From Pagrus major (Eukaryota; Chordata; Actinopteri; Spariformes; Sparidae), in NCBI RefSeq assembly GCF_040436345.1, contig NC_133235.1, forward strand, positions 23,150,660-23,214,659: a DNA stretch of 64,000 nucleotides. The letters are read 5' to 3'. The stretch's first letter is position 1; the number at the start of each line of letters is the position of its first letter. The notes below the pieces were generated by a model that searched no databases, was not told the origin of the DNA, and saw nothing but the letters and a program-made list of their open reading frames with translations. A program made the translations under genes and the position numbers. Positions 60,301-64,000 of this stretch are shown here, piece by piece.

Positions 60301-63129
60301 GATGAAAATTAACTAGGTACTCTTACTCAAGGAGCTACTTGTACTCCAGTACATGAAGCCTGAATGTGGAAAATTCAATCATATTTCACATAAAAGAAAA
60401 ATACAAAAAACCAAAAAAAAATGCCTCACAACTTGTTTTTTTCTTTTTTCCTCCTCCATTAATCATCATTTACCCTTGAGATTTCTTTTGAGCCTTTAGA
60501 GCTCACAAAATAACCTAGAGGCCCGTCCTCTAGGTCGAAACCACTGGACTGAATAGAGTAGTTAAAGGAGACCTAGATCAACAGAAGCTCCTCTCTCCCA
60601 CAGAAAACACTGCTCCTGAATGCCACGTCAGTAGTCCCGCCTCTAATTCCATGACTTTGTGACATCACAGCAGCTAGACACAGCCAAACTAGCGAAGCTA
60701 AGCTAAGACAACGGTGTATAAAAACGGCATGACTGAGAGAAACAGCGCCCGCAAGAAAATAAACACTGCTGCCACAAATTTACCGGGTGTCTTGGGTTCG
60801 CCTAACCGAGCTGGTTCAATAAGAAAATAATAAACGGGTCATGGAGACGTGATGTTAGTGCACTGAGCAGCAGCATACTTCTTTTCATTTCCTCTCCCCA
60901 CATATCACAAACAACAACTCTTGCCCTACGGCAACTCTGAGGGGACACGCCACGTAATTGTGCTCTCTGGTGGGGAGCCTGTCGATGTCAGCCATAGGCG
61001 ACTGGACTGAAGACTGAGCATGCGAAAGGGTAGTCCTCCTGTCTGAACCTTCGCTAGAGCTTCATTAGTAGCCCTAGATAAAAAGATGAACCTGATAATG
61101 AACATAATATGTCTTCTTTAAAACTCGTTCCACCCTGGCAGCTACAATATTAAAATTCTGTTTACACATTGTTGCATCAGCATTAACAATGGACTAAAAT
61201 GACTGGTGCATATGGATAATTACTCTCTAGAAGTTGTTGTGTTTGGACCTCTAGAAAGTGGTCCACAGCAGCAATCACGTCAAAATGGCGACCGCTGAGC
61301 TCCTTCTTTATTTCTGGGAAGAGGCGCAAAACCAGTCCTAATCCGCATTCCTGTATAGTGTCCATTGCCACTGTGGACTTGTGGGCTTGTCCATGTTCTC
61401 AGACGGTGCTGACTTTTAATTACCTGGAACAGAAATTCTACAAAAGTTATTAACTTCAGACTTTTTGCATAATCACTCGAAGAGTTGAACTGCACATGCA
61501 TGGGATCAATCGCCCATCACACTATAAGAACGTTGTTTTGATAATACTTCTGCACTTTTACTGAAGTATGATTTTGAACTTTTACATGTATTTGAGTAAA
61601 TTTTCTTTGTTTTATTCGTACTTTTAGGTTATTTAAAGATCTGAGTACTTTTTCCTGCGCTGCCCTGTTGTTTTTGTGTTTTTTTAAATTCATCCACTGT
61701 GATTTTAAGTGAGAAAAATGTTGCCGTAATGTGGACAAAGGGTAGACAATAATGCTTTATGTATGTAGACAGTTCCCTTTTATCCAAGAAGCGCTTTCCT
61801 TTGTTGTGTTTTGTTATATGGTAAATTTGATACTAAGCGAGTTAAATGATGAATGAGGAGCAGAAGGCCACTGAACTGCTAAAATGAAGAAAAATTCATG
61901 AATAAGGCAGAGGTGGAAGGAGGTCAAAGGGAGATAATGAAGAGAAGAATCAGGTGAATCTGTTCACAACAGGTAAATCTTGATACGTAGTCGTTATACT
62001 GAGATGAAGTTGTGTGTGTGTGTGTGTTTGTGTGCAGCACAGAATTGGATGTATGGTGGACTGGACAGTAACCTGCTTCTGCAGTACATCGCCTGGGTCA
62101 CCTACCCTGTGGTGCTCATCACTTTCTCAGCAGGATTCACACAGATACTGGCACCTCAGGCTGTGGGTAAGACACACACGCACACACACACACACACACA
62201 CACTTAAGCAGTTTATGCACAAACATGTATTAAAATCTGAAATTCACGGCCACATTTCTGTGTTTGAATAGTATCATCCGCTCTATAATGCACCATAGGG
62301 CCTCCAAGGACATGTTCTATACGTCTATTAGTGGTCACGTCTGCAGGAAATCTATAAAATATACCTCTGATGCGATGTGCATACAGAAAACCATATGAAT
62401 ATCAATCAGCCTTTCCCCCTCACCCTCCACCCCCCTTGGCTCTTCATTTATTCTCTTCATCCCTCTCTCTCTGTAATTGCTTTCTTTCAACTCATCTTTC
62501 CTCTGCACTCCATCATCCCACCTGGCATCTCTCTCTTTTCATTTTCCAGGTTCAGGTATTCCTGAGATGAAGACGATCCTGAGGGGGGTGGTCCTCAAGG
62601 AGTATCTGACCTTTAAGACATTCGTGGCCAAAGTCATCGGTCTGACCTGCGCCCTGGGCAGTGGGATGCCTCTGGGGAAGGAGGTAGAGGCTTTATTCTT
62701 CCTTCATCTCCTCCCGTCACAGTCTTCTTGGCTGTGAGAAACTGCACATGAAGGATTGCTTGACAGTTTTTTTGAAGTTTCTTGTCGGGAGGATATAATA
62801 ATCTTGCTTCTTTGAGTCTCATTAAAGTCGTGGCTGGGAAAATAAAAAATGTGATTTACTGCTAATAACACTTGCATTTCCCATTTGGGGGGTTATAAAG
62901 TTGTTTGATTCTGATTCTGAGCAGGGTTTAATCGTTTTTGAATAATGCCCCTGAACTTGAGTGCATCATGCTCCACTCGGTGATAAAATGTGCTCTCAGT
63001 CGTATCCTGTCTGCCAACATCCTAATCTCTCTCCATCATCTCTCCCAGGGACCCTTCGTTCACGTTGCCAGTCTGTGCGCCGCTCTTCTGAGCAAATTCA
63101 TGGCAGCTCTGTTTGGGGGGATTTTCATG
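18870..63129 (+). CDS. clcn2: clcn2, ClC-2 voltage-gated chloride channel (5' part; continues past window)
   Basis: Plasma-membrane, inwardly rectifying Cl- channel of the CLC family. Six plus-strand coding exons with clean GT-AG borders and phase: 18870-18920, 51002-51170, 59208-59339, 62038-62166, 62550-62683, 63049-63129, giving 232 codons of an expected ~900. Exon 1 reads [17 protein letters not shown]; exon 2 starts [20 protein letters not shown], matching human ClC-2. Exon 3 holds [20 protein letters not shown] (helix B) and exon 4 [20 protein letters not shown]. Exon 5 carries the GSGIPE selectivity motif and ends in GKE; exon 6 continues GPFVH, so the gating glutamate is the last codon of exon 5. 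Exon 6 reads LFGGIFM before GTAGGA; a second donor 12 nt further on (GTAACT) is possible. Start chosen by match to the human exon 1/2 junction. Intron 1 is 32 kb and contains a retrovirus and a zona pellucida gene, both antisense. Confidence 0.95.
18921..23040. other. clcn2 intron 1, proximal part, non-coding
   Basis: No splice-supported exon seen. It contains a short TG microsatellite near 21322-21343 and several CA-rich runs near 22270-22305. Frames up to 120 codons lack family features. Confidence 0.55.
23048..23200 (+). mobile_element. tRNA-derived SINE-like fragment
   Basis: The sequence gctgtggctcaggaggcagagcaggtcgtc resembles a Pol III A-box region, and ggtggttcgatgtc (23098-23111) a B-box. 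It is followed by 'gaggtgtccttaagcaaaacgctg', the usual continuation of a widespread teleost SINE-like repeat. Limits are approximate and no target duplication was established. Confidence 0.6.
23565..23790 (+). repeat. Common teleost dispersed repeat fragment
   Basis: Contains the wording familiar from many fish genomes: cagggtcgcggggggctggagccgatcccagctgacattgggcg, then ggggtacaccctgaacaagttgccagacaa and gggcaatttagagtggctgattaacct. I do not assign a class. The 107-codon frame across it is spurious. Confidence 0.6.
24068..26515 (-). repeat. 3' LTR of the endogenous retrovirus
   Basis: 2,448 bp, the same length as the 5' LTR at a constant offset of 14,551 bp. Short inverted repeats TGTAGGA/TCCTACA mark its ends. 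A GC- and CpG-rich core lies at about 24650-24960 in an otherwise AT-rich LTR. The core carries open frames on both strands (minus 24657-24977, 106 codons; plus 24749-24997, 82 codons), present unchanged in the other LTR. Minus-strand AATAAA hexamers occur near 24240 and 24340. The coding value of these frames is doubtful; the core is more likely promoter or U5-type sequence. Confidence 0.93.
26516..26528 (-). other. Polypurine tract of the retrovirus
   Basis: Read on the minus strand, GAAGTGGGGGATA directly abuts the 3' LTR. This is the expected primer for plus-strand DNA synthesis. Only the T near its end is not a purine apart from the internal T. Confidence 0.75.
26779..28698 (-). CDS. env: Retroviral Env resembling a paramyxovirus-type class I fusion protein
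   Basis: 639 codons, intact. A hydrophobic N-terminal stretch near residues 20-50 acts as signal or anchor. A small N-terminal subunit of about 100 residues follows, with NCR and EVC cysteines. A furin-type site RRPKR (145-149) is followed at once by the hydrophobic [16 protein letters not shown] (fusion peptide), then a long helical heptad segment to about residue 250. A Cys-bearing middle region ([20 protein letters not shown]) follows. A membrane anchor ([20 protein letters not shown]) lies about 64 residues before the C-terminus. The layout mirrors F2-F1 of Mononegavirales fusion proteins; a large separate receptor-binding subunit is absent. The frame starts 202 nt after the pol stop, so a spliced mRNA is expected. 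Function is inferred from architecture only. Confidence 0.85.
   Translation of the reverse strand: MIQSGGNLKRLPLWSKLYSNLMVSLIMCVLLIRMTWLLIFLTLGSVITAALPEIVEPGPNSGIVLKEQSGLLITNCRLHTQKVFVRLNPREVCRRNVPTTAELTGWAGQRWSREVIEHAEADTTHMLQQLQKFTVTQAELSGLSRRPKRFIAGLLTAAAVVGTLFNLGLSSVNAVSLSTVRRHVGELQAEMPDIRKQILQQQEELQTIGQSLKGTILVVNTHSEALNKTINAVNTLLSVVSVDYAHTQLVSMLMTDMLRDIGSSVDSLAMGKIPPYLIPLSLVQDVLSTTTRDVVTPIQAHLAYTLGSAVPIYVNPERREIGFIINLPIVSAENIYRLKDVVNVGFWQGDTHVKVQTPSLIAYHDNNPDLYLAPNLRMCTLTKDIHYLCPSKPFIRDNTDGICGLKPMASDSRCPTQITPRSQVLTTQAEIVGGRWLVNTPARTATLSYDQHDTATRLTLPDQTLWISVPENAILHIEDLALYHLDPNQYESEIEVSDFFSKHTLELNPSTITQVQYEGTQTIDITPVDDVLKEIVSKSNTPSQPITYAWSTPDTVLACVVALGYLVTFGIAFFYLKRTQVLQCKLDRCTNGLARLVRRGRSAPNYPGTGLEVADEVSESSDQVVVMTPTLLQLVDDSY
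28901..36565 (-). CDS. gag-pro-pol: Single gag-pro-pol polyprotein frame of the retrovirus
   Basis: 2,554 codons without interruption. Gag: N-terminal helical region, a long coiled coil (about 90-330) holding three 28-residue repeats (153-236), a capsid-like region (about 410-600), then a basic R/S/K-rich segment without a CCHC knuckle. Protease: [10 protein letters not shown] with catalytic Asp at 873. Reverse transcriptase: [27 protein letters not shown] at 1599-1602. A first RNase H-like region (about 1740-1850) has lost its catalytic Asp (LEVGFS, ETHHQP). A second RNase H follows with AYVDG (Asp 1909), YAEIAGV, CTDSN and DLTDTLAK, all acidic residues present. Integrase: H-H-C-C zinc region (GHKG, CLVC), catalytic D2254, D2314, E2350 (DD35E) and a C-terminal WTGPY motif. 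Every enzymatic motif is intact. No separate frame or readthrough stop divides gag from pol. Confidence 0.93.
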   Translation of the reverse strand: MTDPKSPGSSLAANLNPLTATLNPLAEQDAVIKELTTDLLPGYVDDIQKADPNELQNIMTALICQSLTEPMKGKTREKMLGSMIVVMAAQQKHRDGLLDKAVAEMRVRKENHRALKKQHEEMEASLTESVESLARAKDYNKQLESQVKASEDEQATLQDKNSELKQILTAQGLELDKKEYEQATLQNENSELKQILNAKRLELDKKEYEQATLQNENSELKQILNAKRLELDQKEYELEEVTRDLQKANKDLEEATKANKDLNSKLKVWDRARENDRKTFQDMQRDLTEAKAQADKSHLEQMEKEAELNEVKRELEHSLEYSSFQRTPANASAREERRESRFHRDAQIGVSSPRSLSPIGPAVRNRTDRDLHDLHDLNKRSTSPQHPPRSSAHYPRSPSDRDLDKMARNINRFEPKPGGTHDTSAYLKDIEFYLRRFPDATVDDKIYLIRVTSNQRVSKFIERQPRRVKESYEALSRALTDEFKSYTPKTGLTAALAVRQGRQESPQEYYERLHEAYFGPRNETEMEEELHFKSLFVQNLHPTTSHHLGVMACPETLTSQQLRELATKGFAKQRQTMIKSTETNILSVSTKTPPLELEGASGVKPLQPAKSSSKPDKPPKDQKKSSPHRSESGRKYPQTFRSDKSQYQPRFGAKRHFSDSHRNKSQSSQWKSRQNHNGREHDRRGSQSYPSRNRQHRSSSDEETTKKNTSGKLNHSGMSKEDLDAIERMIERMRQEDKEKANLFSVAARLTAPEEPAPSPPETSSDQPNVVIEEEWSSGFTEPEQALPQNQNPVVQNEASEQSVQTRGEPASSAILVVQLNSNETPPNEGPPIFQGESPFQHFLGDLKEKGVARKFYLSATLENELEHEALLDTGADVTLMSPRLFNKLRAMANQSNRNLKLQHCSLEVQPYSPTGTTLTTRAVIKFTIGPMNLVHPVYVSSFDSIPLLIGKDLLNRFEPLIDFKRLKIWAQVRNPLPIDLPRATEAQCYALETDVLAPDAVAGQQRPTDMYGEPDTSEDTLPTLTWPRKEALTQRDNFLCSLTNSPMTHEFCPQIISGIKLEDINFDDVVLALWADKSAISRELYESLSQKDPKIELVKKPFRFPSDPVPQSTWTADGVCTLKMQWNQRNLTHLFLVIPDLPHQVYVGSDVLARLDVQVDMINNILWSLTKTQDEDITHDSENMKSGQTIPEACQVINERHMIAPAKTRNVAIHMNVKPGQRPNHSQAFFQPSPLFFELGLSLEATPLLNLRSRSAHLLVHNNTTEDILIPKSTSLGWMISTKFHDFELRIPVIGPMPPALLQNHLEGDIVYTKPSRAIALFPSLKLTGDAICRIDLANHEEMVIQTVDTLSLDSSQRSTSESSLNDLREMSSVNTLDTKEESEAMFTAQVEQVITQADALNNEMEREKLRNVLCKYKTSFAKDSLDCGLTTVHTVRIPTPHDAPPTYVRQYKIPLASYEPVQEIIDDLLDKGIVRPCNSTYSAPLWPVLKPNGKWRLTIDYRKLNQQVPLSRWPMTQLGQELPKVRDAKYFSSMDIASGFWTLPVHVEDQHKLAFTFANRQYTFTRCPFGYANSPAEFNIFLNKACPDALDRGTLIYVDDILIRSPNLDSHLEEMDHVLAQLTAAGAKVSLSKCQWCKTKVNYVGLLVGSHGVEPQAERVQGIANIKAPTNISELRSFLGVCNYSRQFIENYADLAKPLTELLKKDTPFAWGEPQEQAMQALKDKLCTAPCLAYPDCTKEFHLEVGFSTGCMSAGLYQIHDRDKRVVAYASKTLLAPELKYTDCEKALLATVWAVKHFSNYLGGQKVIVETHHQPVTFLNSQRIREGVVTNARVASWLMALQSFDMEVRYAQNNKTPLGTGLAKCCRCTNDMPLNTTLIPDPIPTEPSRHHYFDQNVCQDMVTAYVDGCSFHHELKVRAGVGLVWVHNTPNEPQRFNLGSQTSQYAEIAGVLITLEMAVLHEVKTLVICTDSNYARLSFSCHLPVWKRNGFTTSNRKPVKHKELFMACDHLVDKHDMQVYWKKVRGHSRVPGQDKELNDLTDTLAKQGALDGTPWQFNPESLPNPPDPMVGVVTRAQAAAAPLSNPSESAAISVAPRFTDTDLVALQALDPAIRRIFLSLSDPLNHAISSADLDSVPGLRHLYNARPSLQIVKGLLVHVSDALTSPAFVVPQSHRGVMLMHAHDSPCAGHKGVKATCQALQQVAYWPHMQKDVADYIKGCLVCCQFQPANPLHRAPLQRRGISFPWSNLQIDWVGPLAKSTRGNKYFLTVTCAFTKWVEGLPAPNDTAQTTAYLLMNHIFSRFGLPSRVDSDRGTHFTADVMQQLWQLLGVKADLHISYHPQSSGQVERANRTVISILRKYVAFNQRDWDVKLPLVLMAIRATSHKSTGFSPFEMMTGRQMTLPLHLLYQPGEANIATAYTTHQYMTDLSEHLKATFAFAQKHLGKSAEGRKAYYDQKASHDELQVGDKVWYYIFAPLTKKDNQNAGRLARKLLPHWTGPYVVTEKLSPVVYQIKVSKGKKEPTLKWVHRNQIKPHKTPMGIDGDANVSIRS
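35858..36109 (-). repeat. Three in-frame 84-bp tandem repeats in gag
   Basis: Codons 153-180, 181-208 and 209-236 each encode a variant of [20 protein letters not shown] followed by LELDKKEY. Copies 2 and 3 are nearly identical, copy 1 more diverged. 28 residues is exactly four heptads, so copy number can change without breaking the coiled-coil register. Confidence 0.9.
37229..37436 (-). repeat. Tandem array of about 46 bp in the retroviral leader
   Basis: Five degenerate copies share a core of the form agRGGVRGCTatYACAAA. They start near 37244, 37290, 37336, 37372 and 37419, with a period of about 46 bp and one shorter step. Neighbouring words such as 'gagtcgagca' recur with them. Confidence 0.75.
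38052..38390 (-). repeat. Tandem array of about 75 bp in the retroviral leader
   Basis: Five copies of a unit containing 'cacagatctggtgattacagcgcagaatctgtacatgaagcattaacgcacggcggcg', degenerate at both ends. The core CGCACGGCGGCG is at 38096, 38170 and 38246 (steps of 74 and 76 bp). Two more diverged copies follow up to about 38390. The array lies just downstream of the 5' LTR in element orientation. Confidence 0.85.
38594..38611 (-). other. Candidate primer-binding site
   Basis: Seven bases inside the 5' LTR, read on the minus strand, the sequence is TGGTGCCGTCCGTGCGAG. It begins with the TGG complementary to the tRNA CCA end. I could not match it to a standard vertebrate tRNA: elongator Met and Phe share only the first seven or eight bases. 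Confidence 0.55.
38619..41066 (-). repeat. 5' LTR of the endogenous retrovirus
   Basis: The provirus lies on the minus strand, so this right-hand copy is the 5' LTR and should hold the active promoter. It corresponds position by position to the copy at 24068-26515 with no length difference. I saw no base difference in any segment compared by eye, though I could not run a full alignment. The CpG-rich core is at 39208-39548. Confidence 0.93.
41067..43380. other. clcn2 intron 1, distal to the retrovirus, non-coding
   Basis: No exons recognised. The first 150 bp after the provirus resemble dispersed fish repeat sequence. A short TG tract is at 41873-41896. Frames of up to 109 codons lack family features. 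Confidence 0.5.
43385..43845. mobile_element. Palindromic MITE-like repeat
   Basis: Two arms in opposite orientation, about 43385-43545 (minus) and 43700-43845 (plus), share phrases such as ATTTTCAGARCAAWGGG, GGACAAATGGG, GGGACATTT and GGAGCAATGGGC. The short frames they encode are recognisably similar (YFQSNG/YFQNKG, QWDIF-like), as expected of an inverted repeat rather than of a gene. Exact ends and target duplication are not resolved. Confidence 0.55.
43846..48270. other. clcn2 intron 1, non-coding stretch before the ZP gene
   Basis: No exons recognised on either strand. It contains a dispersed repeat at 45650-45830. A small direct duplication pairs ctggaggagtcgtgatgcccatc (about 47699) with ctggaggagtcgtgatgctcatc (about 47876), 177 bp apart. 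Confidence 0.5.
45650..45830. repeat. Dispersed teleost repeat fragment
   Basis: Contains the recurrent fish phrase cctggtccaacacacctgattcaaatgatcagctcgttatcaagc, then a partly complementary 'aaaactcatttgaagcaggcaggga'. This fits a fold-back DNA-transposon derivative. The family name is not assigned. Confidence 0.5.
48280..48285 (-). terminator. Poly(A) signal of the ZP gene
   Basis: ATTAAA on the minus strand, about 36 nt downstream of the TGA stop codon of the zona pellucida gene. It is the nearest poly(A)-type hexamer. Confidence 0.6.
48321..50547 (-). CDS. Zona pellucida (egg envelope) protein, ZP1/ZP4 (ZPB) type
   Basis: Structural glycoprotein of the egg envelope. Eight minus-strand exons with GT-AG borders and matching phase: 50286-50547, 50000-50187, 49695-49792, 49452-49609, 49181-49373, 48952-49099, 48783-48858, 48321-48424 (stop 48321-48323), encoding 408 residues. 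Order: signal peptide (1 to about 22), short P/Q-rich stretch (to about 48), six-Cys trefoil domain (ending GRQCYYG), ZP domain from about 88 ([75 protein letters not shown]). It ends with a consensus furin site RQRR (373-376) and a 32-residue tail without a membrane span. Trefoil plus ZP defines the ZP1/ZP4 group; orthology to one fish paralogue is not decided. The gene is complete and nested antisense in clcn2 intron 1, with its start only 455 bp from clcn2 exon 2. Confidence 0.93.
50613..50618 (-). promoter_or_regulatory. TATA box of the ZP gene
   Basis: TATAAA on the minus strand, 66 bp upstream of the ZP start codon, which predicts a 5' UTR of roughly 35 nt. Two E-box type CANNTG motifs lie further up (CAGCTG near 50700 and CAGGTG near 50716). 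They could be read by the oocyte factor FIGLA known to drive ZP genes; that link is inference. Confidence 0.65.
51171..51698. other. clcn2 intron 2, first part, non-coding
   Basis: No gene recognised. It contains TG/CG alternating runs near 51521-51556. The 5' splice site GTAAGT of clcn2 exon 2 is at 51171. Confidence 0.5.
51699..51778. repeat. (GT)40 microsatellite
   Basis: About 80 bp of perfect GT dinucleotides in clcn2 intron 2. The His-Thr and Cys-Val frames across it are artefacts. Confidence 0.97.
51882..52020 (+). mobile_element. Terminus of a TTAA-ended MITE
   Basis: Starts TTAAAGAGTCAGTTCACCCAAATTG, a variant of the same terminal sequence that closes the element at 54457-55052 (its right end read backwards is TTAAAGGGACAGTTCACCCAAA). 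A matching far end was not found nearby, so this looks like a truncated copy. The 3' limit is approximate. Confidence 0.45.
52424..52960. repeat. Diverged tandem duplication
   Basis: Words recur in the same order about 200-290 bp apart: 'taggttttagactgttaaatc', 'tatcaaagtaatccagtg', 'agttgtctgtacat', 'tacattgcac', 'agcccacagt' and 'gacatgttgt'. This suggests an old duplication with later indels. Non-coding. Confidence 0.55.
53340..53366. repeat. (CT)n microsatellite
   Basis: Perfect CT dinucleotide run of about 27 bp in clcn2 intron 2. Confidence 0.9.
54240..54324. repeat. (TG)42 microsatellite
   Basis: About 85 bp of perfect TG dinucleotides, the second long tract of this type in clcn2 intron 2 (the first is at 51699-51778). 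The coding frames across it are artefacts. Confidence 0.97.
54457..55052. mobile_element. TTAA-ended MITE with long inverted arms
   Basis: About 596 bp. The right end reads AATTTTTGGGTGAACTGTCCCTTTAA. The left arm (about 54457-54560: caaaatcaaaaatacatctatttcctcttgcatgtcgtgctatttcttcatctagattgttttgg) is an imperfect inverted copy of the right arm (54950-55052). Both ends carry TTAA, the target of piggyBac-type elements. The interior resembles a repeat seen widely in teleosts. The 190-codon minus frame partly inside it is spurious. Confidence 0.6.
55053..58020. other. clcn2 intron 2, non-coding stretch
   Basis: AT-rich with no recognised exons, RNA genes or well-delimited repeats. Frames up to 100 codons have no family features. 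Confidence 0.5.
58025..58218 (+). mobile_element. LINE/SINE 3'-end fragment with CAAA repeat
   Basis: Contains the familiar fish repeat text: ttttccggatccacactaaaagttaatgggctc, then agtagttttcatgtgatcctgctgacaaaccaac, a (CAAA)n run at 58131-58178, and gaaaacatgacctctttggcggaggtaa. The same family appears in reverse orientation at 63860-64000. Which autonomous element it derives from is not settled. Confidence 0.6.
60297..61662 (+). mobile_element. Old hAT-like repeat split by a younger MITE
   Basis: The left end CAGTGATGAAAATTAACTAGGTACTCTTACTCAAG (60297 on) and the right end 'aatacttctgcacttttactgaagtatgattttgaac ... gatctgagtactttttcctgcgctg' (about 61540-61662) match the two termini of the family also seen at 8502-9084. 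A TTAA-flanked MITE sits between them. The 8-bp flanks do not match, so it is an old copy. Confidence 0.5.
60562..61121. mobile_element. TTAA-flanked MITE nested in an older repeat
   Basis: 560 bp bounded by TTAAAGGAGAC (60562-60572) and GTCTTCTTTAA (61111-61121). These are inverted repeats matching at 10 of 11 positions, with TTAA at both ends as in piggyBac-type insertions. There is no transposase frame. It sits inside the hAT-like repeat at 60297-61662. Confidence 0.65.
62172..62203. repeat. (CA)n microsatellite
   Basis: Short CA run a few bases after the donor of clcn2 exon 4 (GT at 62167). Its closeness to the splice site is worth noting for allele-length effects. Confidence 0.85.
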
Positions 63130-63859
63130 GTAGGAATGGTAACTACATGCAAACACACTGATACACACACTCACACTTGTTTTTTCAATTATTGAACCTT
63201 TGTGGATATTCAGATGTCTCTAACCCTTTCTCAATTAACATATCCAGATGATGATGTTTTTTGGTTCATATTTGTCCTGTTGACATTAGAAAATACAAGA
63301 TGTCTCCTAACTTAATTCAGTTCAAACAGTCTCCTTGCTCTACCACAAGGCCGAGGCGAGACTAATTCAAAAATCCAGCATCACATTTCAGACTGCAGTT
63401 TTAATGGAGTAGTTCACCAATTTAACCAAATTTTTGCTCAATGTCCAAGAGTGAGAAGATCGATATCACTCTCATGTCTCTGCTTCGGAGTCAGAAATCC
63501 ATTTAAGGTTACAACTTTGATGCACCTCTGGTATCTGCCTCGTCTACTATATTTTTCAGAGTCCTTGTTAACCTGTTCTGAACTTGTCTAAATACTTACA
63601 ATTAAATCGGATGGGGGCATGTGACAACATCCAGAAACAAACAGATGTCATCGCAGTTACATGTATATGTAGTATATGTCGTAAAGCATTCGATCACCAG
63701 GAAGCCTGAATGCTTTTTAACCTTTTTTCATCGAGGGTAATTAGGACCAAAGCTTTCTCTTTCAGGATCGCCCGATTTGAACACATTCACACCACAAAGC
63801 TGGAGAGCTGCCGTTGAGCGTTTAGGGGGACAATCACATCTCAAGCCCACTTCTCTAAC

Positions 63860-64000
63860 CTTTTATGCTATTGCCAAGGAGGTTATGTTTTCTCACATGT
63901 CTGTCGGTTGGTTGGTTGTTTGGTTTGTCAGCAGGATTACACAAAAACAACTGAACAAATTTCCATGAAACTTGGATGGACGATGGGACTCAGCCCAGAA
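63860..64000 (-). mobile_element. LINE/SINE 3'-end fragment, reverse copy
   Basis: Reads 'gccaaggaggttatgttttctcacatgtctgtcggttggttggttgtttggtttgtcagcaggattacacaaaaac ... tttccatgaaacttggatgg'. This is the reverse-strand version of the family at 58025-58218, and the window ends inside it. Confidence 0.55.

Overview
The window is nuclear DNA of a ray-finned (teleost) fish. The coding exons are those of recognisable vertebrate genes with GT-AG introns. The intergenic DNA carries typical teleost dispersed repeats (hAT-like and TTAA-ended MITEs, a tRNA-derived SINE, LINE 3' ends, long GT tracts). The species cannot be named from the sequence.

Layout. (1) 117-8060, minus strand: thirteen exons of slc12a9, from the start codon to a point where the window cuts off the C-terminal third. 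A hAT-type MITE with an intact 8-bp target duplication sits in its first intron. (2) 8061-10599: slc12a9 promoter area (two CRE-like sites, one CACGTG E-box), then an old hAT-like repeat. (3) 10600-12118, minus strand: four coding exons of a four-helix cytokine that I identify as thrombopoietin (thpo); its short first coding exon was not found. (4) 12119-18869: no recognised protein gene; a CpG-rich block ends in a strong + strand splice donor at 14215. (5) 18870-63129, plus strand: the first six coding exons of clcn2 (ClC-2 chloride channel), continuing beyond the window. Its first coding intron is about 32 kb.

Inside that intron are two large antisense passengers. The first, 24068-41066, is a complete, apparently intact endogenous retrovirus of 17.0 kb. 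It has two 2,448-bp LTRs, a GCAG target duplication, a primer-binding-like site and polypurine tract, a ~2-kb leader with two tandem-repeat arrays, one uninterrupted 2,554-codon gag-pro-pol frame, and a 639-codon env. The Env looks like a mononegavirus (paramyxovirus-type) class I fusion protein: a small N-terminal subunit, an R-P-K-R cleavage site followed at once by a hydrophobic fusion peptide, and one C-terminal membrane anchor. With a duplicated RNase H, this points to the lineage described as lokiretroviruses. I found no difference between the LTRs in the segments I compared, so the insertion looks very young. The second, 48321-50547, is a complete eight-exon zona pellucida gene of the ZP1/ZP4 (ZPB) type, encoding 408 residues with its own TATA box and poly(A) signal.

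How it fits together. thpo beside clcn2 matches the human THPO-CLCN2 neighbourhood (3q27), while slc12a9 lies near EPO in human (7q22). The fish order slc12a9-thpo-clcn2 therefore joins markers of the two human regions that carry the paralogous EPO and THPO genes. The rest of clcn2 intron 1 and introns 2-6 holds repeats and unassigned non-coding DNA.
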